Source: Coriolopsis trogii
Taxonomy: Eukaryota > Basidiomycota > Agaricomycetes > Polyporales > Polyporaceae
Assembly: GCA_020543525.1 (NCBI GenBank)
Contig: JAHYIO010000036.1
Location: 1,178,001 to 1,242,000, forward strand
Direction: 5' to 3'
Length of the DNA: 64,000 nucleotides
The notes beneath the pieces were generated by a model that was given only the letters and a program-made list of their open reading frames with translations, was not told the origin of the DNA and ran no database searches. The number at the start of each line of letters is the position of its first letter. Positions within the stretch are counted from its first letter, which is position 1. Below are positions 23,201 through 34,964 of this stretch, piece by piece. A program made the translations under genes and the position numbers.

Positions 23201-24781
23201 GCCACCTGAACGCCATCTTGTTCTCCTCACGGAACTCGACGCGAACAAAGTTCTCTCGAAACTCAAAGTACTTCCGAATGATCCGGTTGCTCTGAGTATC
23301 GTAAGGTCCATCCAGTAAGATGCGGGTGGGCGTGATGATGATGTGTGGCGACTGGACCATCCCCGTCGAACATTGTGTCTCGGGCTCTTCGACCTCGTCT
23401 GCGAACTTGTCCGCGTCTTTCTTCTCATCGGCCAGTGCATTCTCGAAGCATGCACGCACAGAGTCGCGACTGCTTCTTGAGCGCAGCTTCTCCGAGAGCC
23501 GACGGAGGAAATCGGCTGCGAGCGTGGGCCTGTCACGCGCCAGACCTTCGACAAGGTCGCGGATGTCGTACAGGTCGCCAGTGTGCGCCAGCCCGTTGCG
23601 GAGTAGGGCATCAATCTGGAACCGGATGGGCCAGTCGAAGCTCGCCACCCAGGCCTGAACGGCTTTCATTCGTGCCGGAAGGAAGAATCCACGAGTCGCG
23701 ACTTCGATGACTGCTTTTGCCGGTGGCGCTATTCCTGCCTCTTCGAAGAGACCTTTGATGTGCTGCCGTGACTTCTTATCGGTGAGCACAAGCCTCAGTT
23801 GATAGGCATGCTGCGTGATGTCTTCGTGTATACCCCCGAGGTGGGGTAGTCGTTCTCGGAAATGTTTCTTGTCCTTGTCCCGATCTCCGGAGAGGGAACG
23901 CCACCGAGCCTGTCGCTCGAAGCGTGGCGGAGCAGACAGCTCGAGGCAAACATCTCAAATAATGGGAGGAACTTAGTGGTTCTCATGTCAAGGTGTTACA
24001 CGGGGGATGCTTACAATATTGCCCTCCTGGCGTTACACCGTACGCACTCTTCTTGATGTTGAGAAGATCGATGACGATGTGGATGACCATGTCTTCACAG
24101 ACGCAGTCTCCCATCTGCATGAAATGTATCAATACATGTTCGGAGTGATAGACAGCGTGACTCCCAACCTCGATTTTGAAGAGTCTGTGATCGTAGTCAA
24201 GCAATAGCTCCCCCGCGAAAGTATCCTCTTGGACGATCTCGTACTCGATCGAAAACTGACGGTTCATCGTGTGAGGATCCCCCAGGCGACGGAAGTAGAC
24301 ACCAAACTGTATGGCATCCAGGAGAATGCGCGGATACTGGCTGATTCGATCAAGCCTCTGCTCACGCTCTGCTCGCTCCATCGGGTCCACATACATCGTG
24401 TTCTGGAGGATGTGCACAAGCCCATACCTGGGAGCTTCCTGGGAGATCGTCATGTACAGTCTACGATCATGAACCCGGATGCCGTTTTCGCGATAGATCG
24501 CCCATTTGAAGAATTTCTCGCCGATTGTCTTGTCGGGAATGATAACCGTGCCTTTTCCGTTATTGGGGAGTCCGTTGCAGGCTTTTTCGAGCCTGACCTC
24601 AAAGTTTCTATGTATCTACAGTATCAGCAAACCGTCATAGAGGTATTTATGCCACTCACATTGGACGCGCTTTGTGGTCATCGGGGCTGTAAAACAGAGG
24701 TCCATGGAGGACCTTGCCAATGGCGTCCGTGACTTCCCATTTTGTCGCGCTGAATGGGATATCCTCCAGTGAGATGTTCAT
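20209..24781 (-). CDS. cellular RNA-dependent RNA polymerase (QDE-1/RDR type, RNA silencing)
   Basis: Copies RNA into double-stranded RNA that feeds Dicer in fungal RNA silencing. It starts at 24781 with ISLEDIPFSATKWEVTDAIG, joined across an intron to NFEVRLEKACNGLP; this looks like an RRM-like N-terminal domain. QFGVYFRRLG, FSIEYEIVQEDTFAGE and RIQFQIDALLRNG-like helices follow. The catalytic region includes FIEERFGNILKKGFEIADKH, MSGLGEHTTW, VNKIRDDLGDFSECIKIPSKYAARIAQAFS and FRFLGFKGVVVVDE. The double-psi barrel motif is LASCLAGGDVDGDEF, the family's DxDGD metal site, split by a 58-nt intron (21474-21531). Next is LLADQHLIIADQSKDGVFDRDCLTLA, which needs an 11-nt exon (21152-21162), then SQAVDYPKNGVPV. 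The C-terminus is helical and Ala/Lys-rich. There are many short introns; not all boundaries were fixed. Confidence 0.92.
21152..21162 (-). other. 11-nt microexon of the RdRP gene
   Basis: Between introns 21163-21230 (68 nt, GTACGT...TATAG) and 21099-21151 (53 nt, GTAAGA...GGCAG), the bases ATCAGTCGAAG supply the residues D-Q-S-K. They complete the family motif LIIADQSKDGVFD in frame. Confidence 0.75.
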
Positions 24782-25389
24782 GATCGAGGAAGGGTGTGAC
24801 AATCCTCGGAGGTTGAGCCAAGTATCTTATAGGTTGGTTGCCCAGATACTACGGCAGCGGGCTGCAAGTACCCCTGCAGGGTTCGTAGAAGCGTGGTTGA
24901 AAGCGACCTTTGTATTGAATGCTTCGCTGCCGCGGCAGGCTGAGCACACCGAAGCAGAGGGTCACTTGACGCTGAAGCACAATGCATACTGAGGTAAACG
25001 GAAGACGTTAGGGAGTGATGCTGCGGTAAATGATGCCGCAGGAGGCAAGCTGCAATATGGCGCTTAAATCGGCAAATACACTCAGCTGGATTAGGCATGT
25101 CACGTTGATGAACACCCCCCCCGGAGTGGTTACCCGTCTGATTCTAGGACACCGGCGAAAGGTTGATATTCCGTACAACATATGCTTTGAAGAAGGAGAC
25201 AGAGAGGATGACAAACATAGCAATAATCATGGATTATATCGGCCGCAGTTTAAGGTGTCGGTAATTCCCGTGTAGGTAGCCTCGAGGCAGGATGTGGGTA
25301 CATGTACAACACGGTAGCAACGATAAGCAATTGAGAGAGGTAAAACAGAGAAATAAGTAGAGTTCCGCGGCAAGACAAAGAAGAAAGAG
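24782..25389. other. intergenic, upstream of RdRP and downstream of the TDP2-like gene
   Basis: About 600 bp with no recognisable exon. It must hold the RdRP promoter and the TDP2-like 3' UTR, since both genes are on the minus strand. Confidence 0.5.
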
Positions 25390-26688
25390 CTAATCAGTAC
25401 TCTCAGAATCGGATGCTAACTGAATCGTCGTCATGAGTCCATAGTGGTCACTCGCCCACTGACCGCCCCAGCGCTTCGTCTTCAGTCCCTTTCCAATCAC
25501 CTGCACAGGGTCCACGACTAGACCTTCCCCTGTGTAGAAGATCCTATCTAGTCGCCCCGGAGGGAAACGCGTAGGCGGCTGAAAACCCCAAGTGACGGCA
25601 GACGGGTCTGTGCACGCGTCCTGGAGGCCAGCCACCTTGTGAATATCGCGATCCGCTGGCCCAATCATATTCATATCGCCCCCCACAATTCCGCCCCCGT
25701 CAATCTTGTCGTCCCGGAGGAGGTCCGCGATCGCGCATAGTTGGGCTGGGCGAGAGCGTTGCCCCTCGGGCAAGGACTCGAGATGGGTGTTGGCGATGCG
25801 CACGGTACGTCGTTCACCAGAGTACCCGGGGAGGTACATCTCGATGTCAACGAAGACGGCGGTGCGCCCCATGGTCGTGCGGTAAAACTGGAGCATCTGC
25901 GCGTTTTTGATACAGAGGTGGCGGGAGACTAGTGTGGCGACCCCGTAGCTCGAGGGCCAACGTCTCGTGTTGGATGGGGTGATAGCGAAGTGCTCGCGTA
26001 TCCACTCGTTGGAAAGGATCTCGGCGAAACTTTTATGGTCGAGCTCCTGCAACAGGATGCAAGACGGTTGGGGCCTTTTGGTCAAGACGACCTTCCGTAG
26101 ATGGTCGAGTATGCAGGCAATTCGGCCCGCGCTGTCTGGGGCCATGAAGTCAACGTTCCAGGTGACGACACGGACGGCATGGACGGGGGTTTGTGCAGAG
26201 AAGTAGTCTGTGACCCATCGGCCTTCCTCGTGCGAGTAGCCTTTGATTCTGAGTGAGCGTATGATGTCCCGGTCCATGGGTAGGTCCTCGTCTGAGCCGG
26301 AATGGTCTGAAGTGTCGGAACGTGACGATACGTGGGGGGATCGACTGGGAGAAGGTTGGGAAGATGTATCGTGCGAAGAAGAGTCTCGGGGTGAGATTTG
26401 AGACTATATACACCCTGGGTGGTCAGCAATGACGGGGCGTTTGGACACGTAGAATTTCTCGCACATCATCTGTACAGTCTTGTGGTTGGGCGTCACTACC
26501 CAACCGTTCTGGATCGTCGAGGTCCGCAGACTCGGTAGAGACCATCTGCGCTTCCCCTGGGCCTGAAACCTCCGCGATTGCCACTATCGAATGCGAATCT
26601 GCCGCGTGTTCAGAAGCTGTTGGAACGTGTCTGCGCGGGCGGGGAATCAGATAAACTTACCGGGAGCGAGCTCACCAGTCGTAGTCAT
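25390..26688 (-). CDS. TDP2-like endonuclease/exonuclease/phosphatase-fold phosphodiesterase
   Basis: TDP2-type enzymes cleave tyrosyl-DNA bonds left by trapped topoisomerase II. EEP-fold motifs run in order: VVTWNVDFMAPD, ILLQELDHKSF, ANTHLESLPEGQRSRPAQL, IVGGDMNMIGP, GRLDRIFYTGEG and WASDHYGLMTTI. These give the metal-binding Asn, Glu and Asp and the terminal SDH catalytic site. The long last exon covers the whole enzyme domain. Upstream, ATG at 26688 starts a short exon (TTTGELAP), followed by an acidic, Ser-rich N-terminal segment built from two more short exons (SEHAADSHSIVAIAEVSGP; SSQPSPSRSPHVSSRSDTSD). These N-terminal joins are less certain; a shorter protein starting at 26277 is the alternative. 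The UBA domain of animal TDP2 is not seen. Confidence 0.82.
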
Positions 26689-27081
26689 TTTTCTGAACGT
26701 TCTTGACTCGCGATGCCGAGCGCGAGCAGAGACACGCCTCGAGGCTGCTCATCATCAGAACCGTTGGACGGCGTTAGTTACGGTGCCACTGCGTGCCACC
26801 GCCTGCCTTGAACTTACACGTCGCGCCTCCGGAACGGGCGTCCCGGAATTCCAGGGACGCGTCGCGTCGGTCACGTGGTTGCGGAAACATGAGATGCTTT
26901 GCCCGATCGCAGCGGGATAGATTTTGTCAGATCTGGCTCACCAAGCAGCTGCGAACCGTTCGTTCTTACTCAGCCACTCTTCTCTTCTGCGAGCAACCAC
27001 GCAATAAAAGACGCAAAAGGCCCACTGCGGAAAGGCGTCGCACACTCTCTAGTCTCTTGCTCAGGCTCTTCACACACCGCA
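26689..27081. promoter_or_regulatory. divergent promoter region between the TDP2-like gene and SQT1
   Basis: 393 bases between opposed start codons, with no coding exon recognised and no obvious TATA box. Confidence 0.45.
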
Positions 27082-28505
27082 ATGGCTGCCGCACACGAAG
27101 AAGACATCAATATCGAAGAAGGCGAGGAGGACGACCAATTCATCGACCCCAATGACGTCCTCATCGAAGTAGCGGACGAGGGTGACTTGCCTATGGATGA
27201 GGATGACGAGGGCCAGCAGGGAGGGCCGCAGCCAGACGACGAGATAGTCTGGGAGGACAATTCGATGCAGCACTTTCCTAATCATAACGGGTCGGTCTTT
27301 GCCGTCTGTGCACATCCTACCGCACCACTAGCTGCGTCTGGCGGGGAAGATGATCTCGGCTATATCTGGGATCTCACCACGGGAGAAGAGATCGTGAAGC
27401 TCACCGGGCACACGGACAGTGTGACGGCGGTTGCGTTCAGCGCGGACGGAGAGATGATTGCGACAGGTGGGATGGATGGCAAGGTGCGGTTCTGGAGGAG
27501 AGTAGGCAAGGAGAACTACAATCAATGGGAGTTCCTGACCGACTTGTCCGGACCCGATGAAGTCATGGTAAGGCTGCAGTTTTGTGCCGCAGTGCCTCCC
27601 GCTCACCCCTCCCGCAGTGGTTGCGGTGGCATCCCAAAGGTAACGTGCTCCTCGCGGGGTCAAATGACACGACAGTATGGCTCTGGCAGCGTAAGTTTTG
27701 ATCATCCCGGAATCCTCGCGCGGAACTGAGCACTCTGCAGTTCCGTCTGGAAACACCATGCAGGTGTTTGCGGGGCACACGGGTCCTGTAACCTGCGGAG
27801 ACTTCACTCCGGACGGCAAGCGCATCATCACAGCGGACGCGGAAGGCACCCTCATCTTCTGGGATCCCCGCTCGCCATCACCCGTCTTCAAGCTGACTCC
27901 CTCAAACGGACGCTTCGCCCTCGACGGTATCACTTCTCTGGCGGTCAACCCTGCGTCGACACTCGCAGTCGTTGGCGGCGCCTCGGGTGGTGTGCGCGTC
28001 ATCAGTCTGAGCAGAGGAGAGGTCGTCGGGGCTCTGGCAGGTCACAAAGAAGGCGACAGCGTGGAAGCGGTCGAGTTCGTCGAGCTTGCGCCCCCAGTGC
28101 CGCTAGCCGGAGCTCCCGCAGCTGCGTCTGGTGGTGTCGTCGTCACCGGTGCTACGGATGGCAAGGCGTGTATATGGGACCTCAGCACCATGAGGCTGCG
28201 CGCGACACTGGAACATGGGGTACGTTCACTGGCTTTTGCAATGTGGTCGTGTTCTGACATCCCTCGTATCCGGGTCCTAGGACGCCGTTACCTCTTTGCA
28301 CCACCTTCCGCCGCCGAAAGGTCACTTGATCGTCTCTGCGTCAACGGATAGGGTGCTCCGGACCTGGGACGCACGTACGGGAACGCTCGTGCGCGAACAC
28401 AAAGGTCATAGCGGACCCGTCCTTGCTGCGACTCTGGGTCTTGGCGGAGGCGTCGTCATCAGTGCTGGCGATGAGGGCGTTTGCTTGGTGTTCCCCACTG
28501 AGTAA
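27082..28505 (+). CDS. SQT1: SQT1/AAMP WD40 protein, ribosomal protein uL16 chaperone
   Basis: Sqt1 binds newly made uL16 (Rpl10) and escorts it to the 60S subunit; AAMP is the animal relative. The acidic N-terminus (EEDINIEEGEEDDQFIDPND) precedes DEIVWEDNSMQHF. WD40 repeats follow: NHNGSVFAVCAHP, LGYIWDLTTGEEIVKLTGH, GKVRFWRR, WHPKGNVLLAGSNDTTVWLW, MQVFAGHTGPVTCGDFTPDG, LIFWDPRSP, ACIWDLSTMRLRATLEHG and LRTWDARTGTLVREHKGHSG. Exon joins are visible near 27567/27620, 27690/27740 and 28218/28281. The ATG at 27082 is chosen because the acidic N-terminus begins there; an in-frame upstream ATG would add a Cys/Ser-rich leader. Confidence 0.88.
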
Positions 28506-28969
28506 GACGTGCTTTGCGCTTTGAAGTAAGTTCATGCAGTACGCGAGCAGATCAGGCAGAGTGCCAAATCTATCGTTACCCGGCGTTGTGTGTAGGAAGA
28601 TTCAGATGGAGATGCCAATATCATTATTGTCTCTACTCGAAGTACATACATAATACTGTAAGTATGGTCATGGCTCAACGACTCTCTATTGAACACGGTA
28701 GGCAGATTCCGTGGTGAATATTTCTCGTGTTCTAGAGTGTGCGAGAAATGTTGAACCGCCACTCAGCCCCTTGGAAAATACTTCAAGCTGCCGATGGCAT
28801 GAATACGAATGTATGACAATTTCGTGGGACAGGGTGACGTCGACGTCCCTACAGCTGCTGACTGGTACTCTCGTCGATGACAAAGCAGTTCAAACCTCAC
28901 AATATATAACATTCTGGGTGCCGTGGTACGATCCAATACTGAGCTGATATCAAAGCATAAACTTCATCG
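28506..28969. other. intergenic between SQT1 and the NAD(P)-binding gene (tandem)
   Basis: 464 bp with no recognisable exon. Confidence 0.5.
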
Positions 28970-30293
28970 ATGCAGACCGTCGAGAAAACGCCCATTCTCG
29001 TGACTGGCGCTACAGGTACTCGTTTCTCTCTTACCATAACCACCATCCTCGTCTGACCACGTAATGTCGTACTCGACATCCAGGCTACATTGGCGGTGCC
29101 GTCCTCGCGAGGCTTCTTAGCCACCCCAAGGCAGCCTCATTCGAATTGACTGCCCTTGTCCGCAATGCCGACAAGGCGAAGATCCTGAAGGACAAATTCG
29201 GAGTAAACGCTGTCGTTGGATCACACCAGGAGCTGGACAAGATCCGTGACCTGGCGTCCAAGGCACATGTCGTGTTCCATCTAGTAAGCACGTCTGGATT
29301 GATGAGGCGAGGGGTAGCAATCAATGATGATCGTCCAGGCCGATGCAGACGACGTGCCGCTCATCAAGGCCATCTTGGAGGGTCTGAAGACGCGGTACAC
29401 AAAACTCGGCGGAGCGCCTCCGATCCTCATCCACACTGTACGATTCCCTTCTCCAGTCTTGTGATACGTCTACTCAACTCGACTTTACGCGCATACAGTC
29501 GGGCACGGGCGTATTGACTGACGATGCCCGGGGCGAGTACGCAACGGAGACTATCTACAGCGATACGAACGTCGAGCAGATCAAGTCGATCCCGGACACA
29601 GCCTACCACCGGAATGTCGATCTCCTCGTCGTCGGTGCGGACTCGGAGGGCTACGTGCAGTCGTACATCATCCTGCCGTCGACGATCTACGGCGTTGCAA
29701 AACACGCGCTCGTCGACGCAGGTGTTTCGAATGGGCATTCTATCCAGATCCCCAACATCATTCGCGCGTCGCTTGATCGGAAGCGTGCTGGGGTCGTAGG
29801 CCGGGGCAAAGCGCTTTGGCCCGACGTACACATCGACGACAGTAAGCGTTGTCAGTTATGAGGCATCCCCACGCACTCGCTAATCAGCGTGCATCCAATA
29901 GTCGCCGACCTTTACCTCGTCCTCTTCGACTCGATCTTGAAGAACCCTGCGGCCGCAGGCCACGGCTGGGAGGGCTTCTACTTTGGCGAGAACGGAGAGC
30001 ACAGCTGGTACCAGATCTCGCAGGCGATCGGCGAGGCGCTTGTCGCTCTGGGCATCTCGTCTGACGCGGAACCAACCACGTTCTCCGTCGACGAGCTCAT
30101 CAAATACTTTGGTAGCGAGAAGATGGGCAACTACAGCGGGACGAACTCGCGCTGCCGTGCGGATAGGGGACGAGCGCTTGGGTGGAAGCCTAAGTACACA
30201 ACGGAAGATATGTTGAAGAGCATCCAGCCGGAGGTAGAAGCGTTCTTGAAGGCGCAGAAGGAGGGAGTGATGGAGTTCAAGCCGGCCAAGTAA
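28970..30293 (+). CDS. NAD(P)-binding epimerase/NmrA-like short-chain dehydrogenase family protein
   Basis: Starts TVEKTPILVTGATGYIGGAVLARLL; the GxxGxxG dinucleotide loop is completed across the first intron (about 29014-29083). ELTALVRNADKAKILKDKFG follows, typical of NmrA-like or atypical SDR proteins. Later segments are ILIHTSGTGVLTDDARGEY, YIILPSTIYGVAKHALVD, GRGKALWPDVHIDDIADLYL, GFYFGENGEHSWYQISQAIG and RALGWKPKYTTEDML. The protein is probably cytosolic. Substrate cannot be read from sequence; it may act as an enzyme or as a redox sensor. Exons end near 29283, 29438 and 29841, and the last starts near 29911. Confidence 0.8.
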
Positions 30294-31512
30294 AGTGAAG
30301 ATTCTTAGCGATATTGTACGATCCTTTCCAATGCAAGATGGCGTCGAGCGTGAGATGGATGCCTGATGTTTTGAAACACGCTGCTTGTGTACGAGTCCAT
30401 TGCGACTGTCAGTAAGCAGGTGCCTTCCTTGAGATGTGAACATACGCATCAACGGTCTCTTCATGCGACCGAGCACGAGTTGAAGCGCCTGAGAGATCAA
30501 TGATACCTTCCGTTGGGCTATAGGCTACGGTCCGGACAACGACGTTCAGGGGGAGTTGGAGGGGTAGGCAGTCGCGTGCAGGCCGCTTTGAAGAAACGGA
30601 TTAGCAATGGGCCGGTATGTGGTTATTTAAAGGCCGCATGAGCCTCTAGGATGGTCTAACTGTGTTTTGCTGGTGTCGCAAATAGACGAGACACAACGCG
30701 TCCTTGACATATTTTTAGGTACGCTGCGCAGGCACAGGCTTGCGAACACGCCTTTGCTGCCCAACGCGACGTTGATCATGAGGGGTACGTAGAGGAGAGA
30801 CAGCTGGCTGGGTCTGTTCAGCCGGCGACGTACAGGATGTGATAACTTATGACGTCCTGCCCGTCTGTCCGGTGGAATGGTTCTTGCACCACACCGATAC
30901 GACCGTCCAAACACCGCCGCTATTCCGAGGGTACCCGGCTCGCCTTACGAAGCACCGAGTCAATGTTGCATGGAAGATGGCTGAAGGTCTGGCAGTAAGC
31001 ATTGCGTGCATTGCATGTCGAGACGATGGGCAGTGGTCCTACTTCGTTTACGCGTTCGCTATCGCTTCGAAGTTCGAGGAATTGAATCGCTTAGGCGCCG
31101 TCAATCCGCTCGGCGGCGCTAAACTGTGATCATCACGGGCCGCGCCGATTGACAGCGCGAGTATCGGTCGTCCGGGTCTTCGATTCTCAAAGGCTCGCCG
31201 TGCAAACTTGTTGAGAGACTGCGCGTGCGACAAGTCCCGCGAGTAGCTGGGCTATGAATATTGGGCATGGGGAGAGAAGGCGCAGTATGCGAACAAAGCT
31301 GGAAGGGTCTCGAATGTCGGATGCGTGTATCTGGCTGGAGGGGAACAGGCATGATACGAGGCCAAGTAAAGGAACGTGCCTGCGGGCGACCAAACAAACA
31401 CCGGCCACAAGCGCGTATATATAACGGGAGCCGTTGTTGGCATGCAACCTTGCCCCGTCTCTCTTGTGCCCCCCTCCCACAGGCTTGTTTCGTCGTCCGC
31501 CCGCTGTCCACC
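30294..31512. other. 1.2-kb intergenic region upstream of the GPI-protein gene
   Basis: No coding exon recognised on either strand. Its right end carries a strong TATA box. Confidence 0.5.
31416..31424 (+). promoter_or_regulatory. TATA box of the GPI-anchored protein gene
   Basis: TATATATAA lies about 90 bases before the start codon at 31513, a usual place in fungal genes with strong regulated expression. Confidence 0.6.
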
Positions 31513-32538
31513 ATGAAGTCGTTTGCCGCTCCCTTTGTTACCGCCGCCCTCCTTGTTGCTGGCGTTGCCGCACAGGATTTCACGATTTTCACCCCGTGAG
31601 TGTTCGTGTAGTCATTTTGGCCCTATCTCCGCGACTCAACGAGACGTCCTACTAGTAACCCGCCGACTCAGTGCGTCCCTACTCGGTTCAACTGGCAGGG
31701 TGGAACTCGTACGTCTCTTGTCCTTCATCTCCAGCATGCTCGCTTGCTCACGGTCCGTGTTTCTATCCAGCCCCTTACTTTTTGGTGAGTCCAGGCAAAT
31801 AGTGTCAATAGGAATTGACTTGTGACGGTGATTTGATCTGATGTGTAGGCGTGAGTAGTCTTCTGCAACGCGGTTTGGATAAGTCATGAGGCTTACCACG
31901 TTCATAGTATTGGACCAGGAGGTCAACCCAACGCTCCTCCTTTCCAACAATACCCTGGCTTGACCGGCACCTCCTTCCAGTGGAACACCAACATCAGCGC
32001 AGGTGCGTCTTAGATACTCAGCATATGAGGGCGACCTGCATAGTGAATCGGCAACTAGGTACTTCTATCTTCCTATCACTCACTGACTCGACCGGTGCCG
32101 TCGCTCAGTCCTCGTCTGTCGACATCTTGTCTGGCCGTAAGTCTTGTCGAGCATTCTTCTATCTTAATCAAGAAGCTCACCCTCCATGAAGCCGATAGCA
32201 GCTGCCTGACCGGTGGGTCTAGTCAGACTGCCCCGGCTTCTGGCACAACGGCCGCTTCTGGCACCACGGCCGCTAGTACTACTGCTGGAAGCGGGTCAAC
32301 TACCCCTGCAACCACTGGTGGAGCTTCCACCTCCGCGGGTGGTTCGGGCAGCACCGTGAAGCCCTCCTCAACGTACGTCGTCCATCTTGATTCGAAGGAT
32401 TGACGACTAAACCCCTTCTTCAGCACTTCGGCGTCCCCTACCGGCGGATCTTCGGGTGACAACGGCGCCTTCGTGAACTCTGTGTCGATGAGCGTTGTTG
32501 GTCTCCTCGGTGCCGCTGCGGCCTTGGTCCTTGCTTAG
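31513..32538 (+). CDS. Ser/Thr-rich GPI-anchored surface protein
   Basis: The N-terminus MKSFAAPFVTAALLVAGVAA is a signal peptide. The next part, NPPTQCVPTRFNWQGGTPPYFL, then GPGGQPNAPPF, GTSFQWNTNISAGTSIFLSL and DSSCLTGG, matches small secreted agaricomycete proteins with an Ig-like domain. A long Ser/Thr/Gly-rich stalk follows, and the protein ends in a hydrophobic tail (VVGLLGAAAALVLA) suited to GPI attachment. Role: probably wall or surface. Exons fixed: 31513-31595, 31656-31708, 31771-31784, 31849-31850 and 31908-32002, then three more. The fourth exon is only 2 nt long; it is needed to keep the frame (see findings). Confidence 0.8.
31849..31850 (+). other. predicted 2-nt microexon (GC)
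   Basis: It sits between an acceptor GTGTAG and a strong donor GTGAGT, with introns of 64 and 57 nt on either side. GC plus the next T makes an Ala codon and gives PYFLAIGPGGQP. That fits the related sequence pattern PYFLSVxPGGQP as I remember it. Confidence 0.55.
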
Positions 32539-34964
32539 ATGCATCTCAAGTCAAGCACTCGTTGGCAAACGGATGCAAAACGAGCAGACCACCCAGGACT
32601 TGCGTGCTTCGAACACCCCTTTTACAGAGACATTGCCTCCGGCCACCTCCGACCGATAGCCCACTCTCCTTGTACGCTATCACGGACAGCATCCGCCTGC
32701 GTTTCCCCATACCTCGTATTGATTGTTTGTAACTGTTTTTCCTAATCAACGGTTTCCTTCTCCTGGTCGGCACGTCAGCTGCAACCAGTGGATGCGTGTG
32801 TCATCATAGTTTTCCCGCTTTTTCCCGGACTTTCAGGATGTGTTGGACCGGTGTTGTATGTAGCGGCATTATACCTGCAATGAACGCTATGATTCTATGC
32901 TGGTCCCAGGTCTAAGGACGTTTTGAGCTATTGCTGTGACAGGGAATTCCCGGAGGATACCGCTCAGTACATAGGTGGTATTGCCGACGTCATGATCGTT
33001 CAGCGCTCACTGGCTCTCTTGTTCCTGTCGTTCGTGAAGTACTCATCGCGTTGTGCGCCCTTTCTCATCCAAATGGCAAACACACTCAAAACCACTTGCC
33101 AAGTTGGTCGTCTGGCCAAATGTATCCGAATCGTCCGAGTCAGGATGTGCTTCGGCTTGTCGACACTGGTGAGTTGTACGCCTGGGTGGTTCATGCTTGC
33201 CGGAGTGGTCCTGGAGACTTGGTCGACCTGAGAGGCTGAGGTCGCGCGCGGTACGTCTCGGCAGTTCGACGTGGGCGCATGACTCCCAACCTCAATATTG
33301 TGGTCGTACACGTACGTCTCCATCGTCTGACCATGTCTTCGATGGTTCGCCCTGCCCGACCAGGTGCCAAGTATTTCAAGTACTAGTCAGAGACCACTGG
33401 CTCGTGGACGGCGCATACGGAGGTGCGGACTGAAGGCGGACGTGAAAAGTCTGGAGGTGGCGATGTTGCATTCGGATTGGCCAGAACTTCGAGTTGATCT
33501 CGCCTTAAGACATGCGCGGCCCCGTGCGGGCGCCCCGACACCGACTTCGGAGGACGATGCTCGTCGTCGTCGTTTGGTGTGGGTGTGGGACGTCGACATG
33601 GCGGCCCCGTGCTGTAGAGCATCAAGCAAGGTGAATGCCGCCTCGGCTCTGGTAGATACCGTACGTGTCGACGGACTCGTCCTACGGCATGCTCGGGTCG
33701 GTATCCGGGAAGGGAGGTGCACGCATACGTGATGGAATGATTCTATGTACAGGTATGTTCTCACTTGGACGACAAGACGACATCACGATGAAACCGCCAG
33801 GGGAATACATGGGCGGAGGCTCTCGATCCTAGGTTCCATCTCAAGAGTTGTAACCCGCTATGTGCCCGGGACCTGATCAGAACACTCCCAAACGACGTGC
33901 CGATATGCCAGATGGAATACAAGGTCGTCGTAGGTAGGCCCGGGGCGTAGGTTCCGGCCATCAGCCTATGTCCTTGGTGATGAATTGGTCAAGTTGTGGG
34001 AATCATGGCAAGGCATTCCCCATCACTGTATGGGCGGCGTTGCGACTGTACATACTACAGCTTACTGCATATGGTAAATGTGTGGTCGGGTACTCACACG
34101 GTACCGGCGCAATGCACCCAGCTGAGTTTCGCCTCCGAGGCGACACTCTGCAGGTGAAGCTGTGTTGCTCTGACCAATGTATGTGGGTTTTTGTTAACGG
34201 AATCAACTTCGTCACAGAACTGTAGATTACTTGGAACACGAGCCGCGGGGGCAGCTACTAACATCATATAGTAGAGTTGCATGTACCGCCGAGCGGCGAC
34301 CCGACCTGCATCAACCCATTCTGGCTGCCTTCACAGGACCAAGATGCGCGCCGTGACTTGATTGCGACTCACTCTTGTCGTTCGCAGCGGTAGGCGGTCC
34401 GGGATTGGCGTGAATCGGGTTGCTCCGACCCTCCAAAGTGTGCGTGCCTGTCAACATTCTTGGTATGCACACCACGCGAACGAAACTGAAGCTTCTCAGC
34501 AGGTGAATCTACCACAGAACATACCACATATGCTCGTTGCCGACGTCGCGATCCTGTCTGACAACGGCAATTGGACATTGCGCGGCTGATACCTCAGAAT
34601 TCTCACTGCCTCCTCGGCATGCATCACAGCATCTCTATCTCGAATCGCTGTAAGGCGCCGACGCCAGGGGAAGTTGATACCGCTCAAGGTTCGTGTGTAT
34701 GCGGTTTCTCATGACGGCTGACAATAAATATGACGTGAAGAACACACTCCTCCCGTGCTTCAGCCCCCCTCACCCTCGTCTTTCTTCATTTCCTTCTCAC
34801 TTCCCCCGCCTGGGCGCGCGGAGTGTCTCCCTATCTTGTCTGACGCAGGAGCTGTGCTCACTTCATCTTGCTGTTCTTTACGTTCTTTTGTTACGACACC
34901 CCTCCGTGCCCCTCACACTCGCTTACGACTTGCTCTTTCTGCGTCCTCTCCCTTCTTTGTCAAG
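32539..34964. other. 2.4-kb region without recognisable genes
   Basis: The longest gene-empty stretch outside the transposon. Open frames here are short and lack family motifs. The last 200 bases (about 34745-34960) are pyrimidine-rich and probably form the promoter and leader of the next gene. I see no repeats or transposon motifs. Confidence 0.5.

Noticed and set aside
29880..30500. A 206-codon minus-strand frame at the end of the NAD(P)-binding gene
   Set aside because: It is antisense to clearly conserved exons of that gene and has no motif of its own.
33000..33323. A minus-strand frame with the string IEVGSHA, also present in the RdRP, suggesting a pseudogene fragment
   Set aside because: Only a 14-base match (TGACTCCCAACCTC) is shared with the RdRP exon near 24170. 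The flanking translation does not align, and a match of this length is expected by chance in 64 kb.
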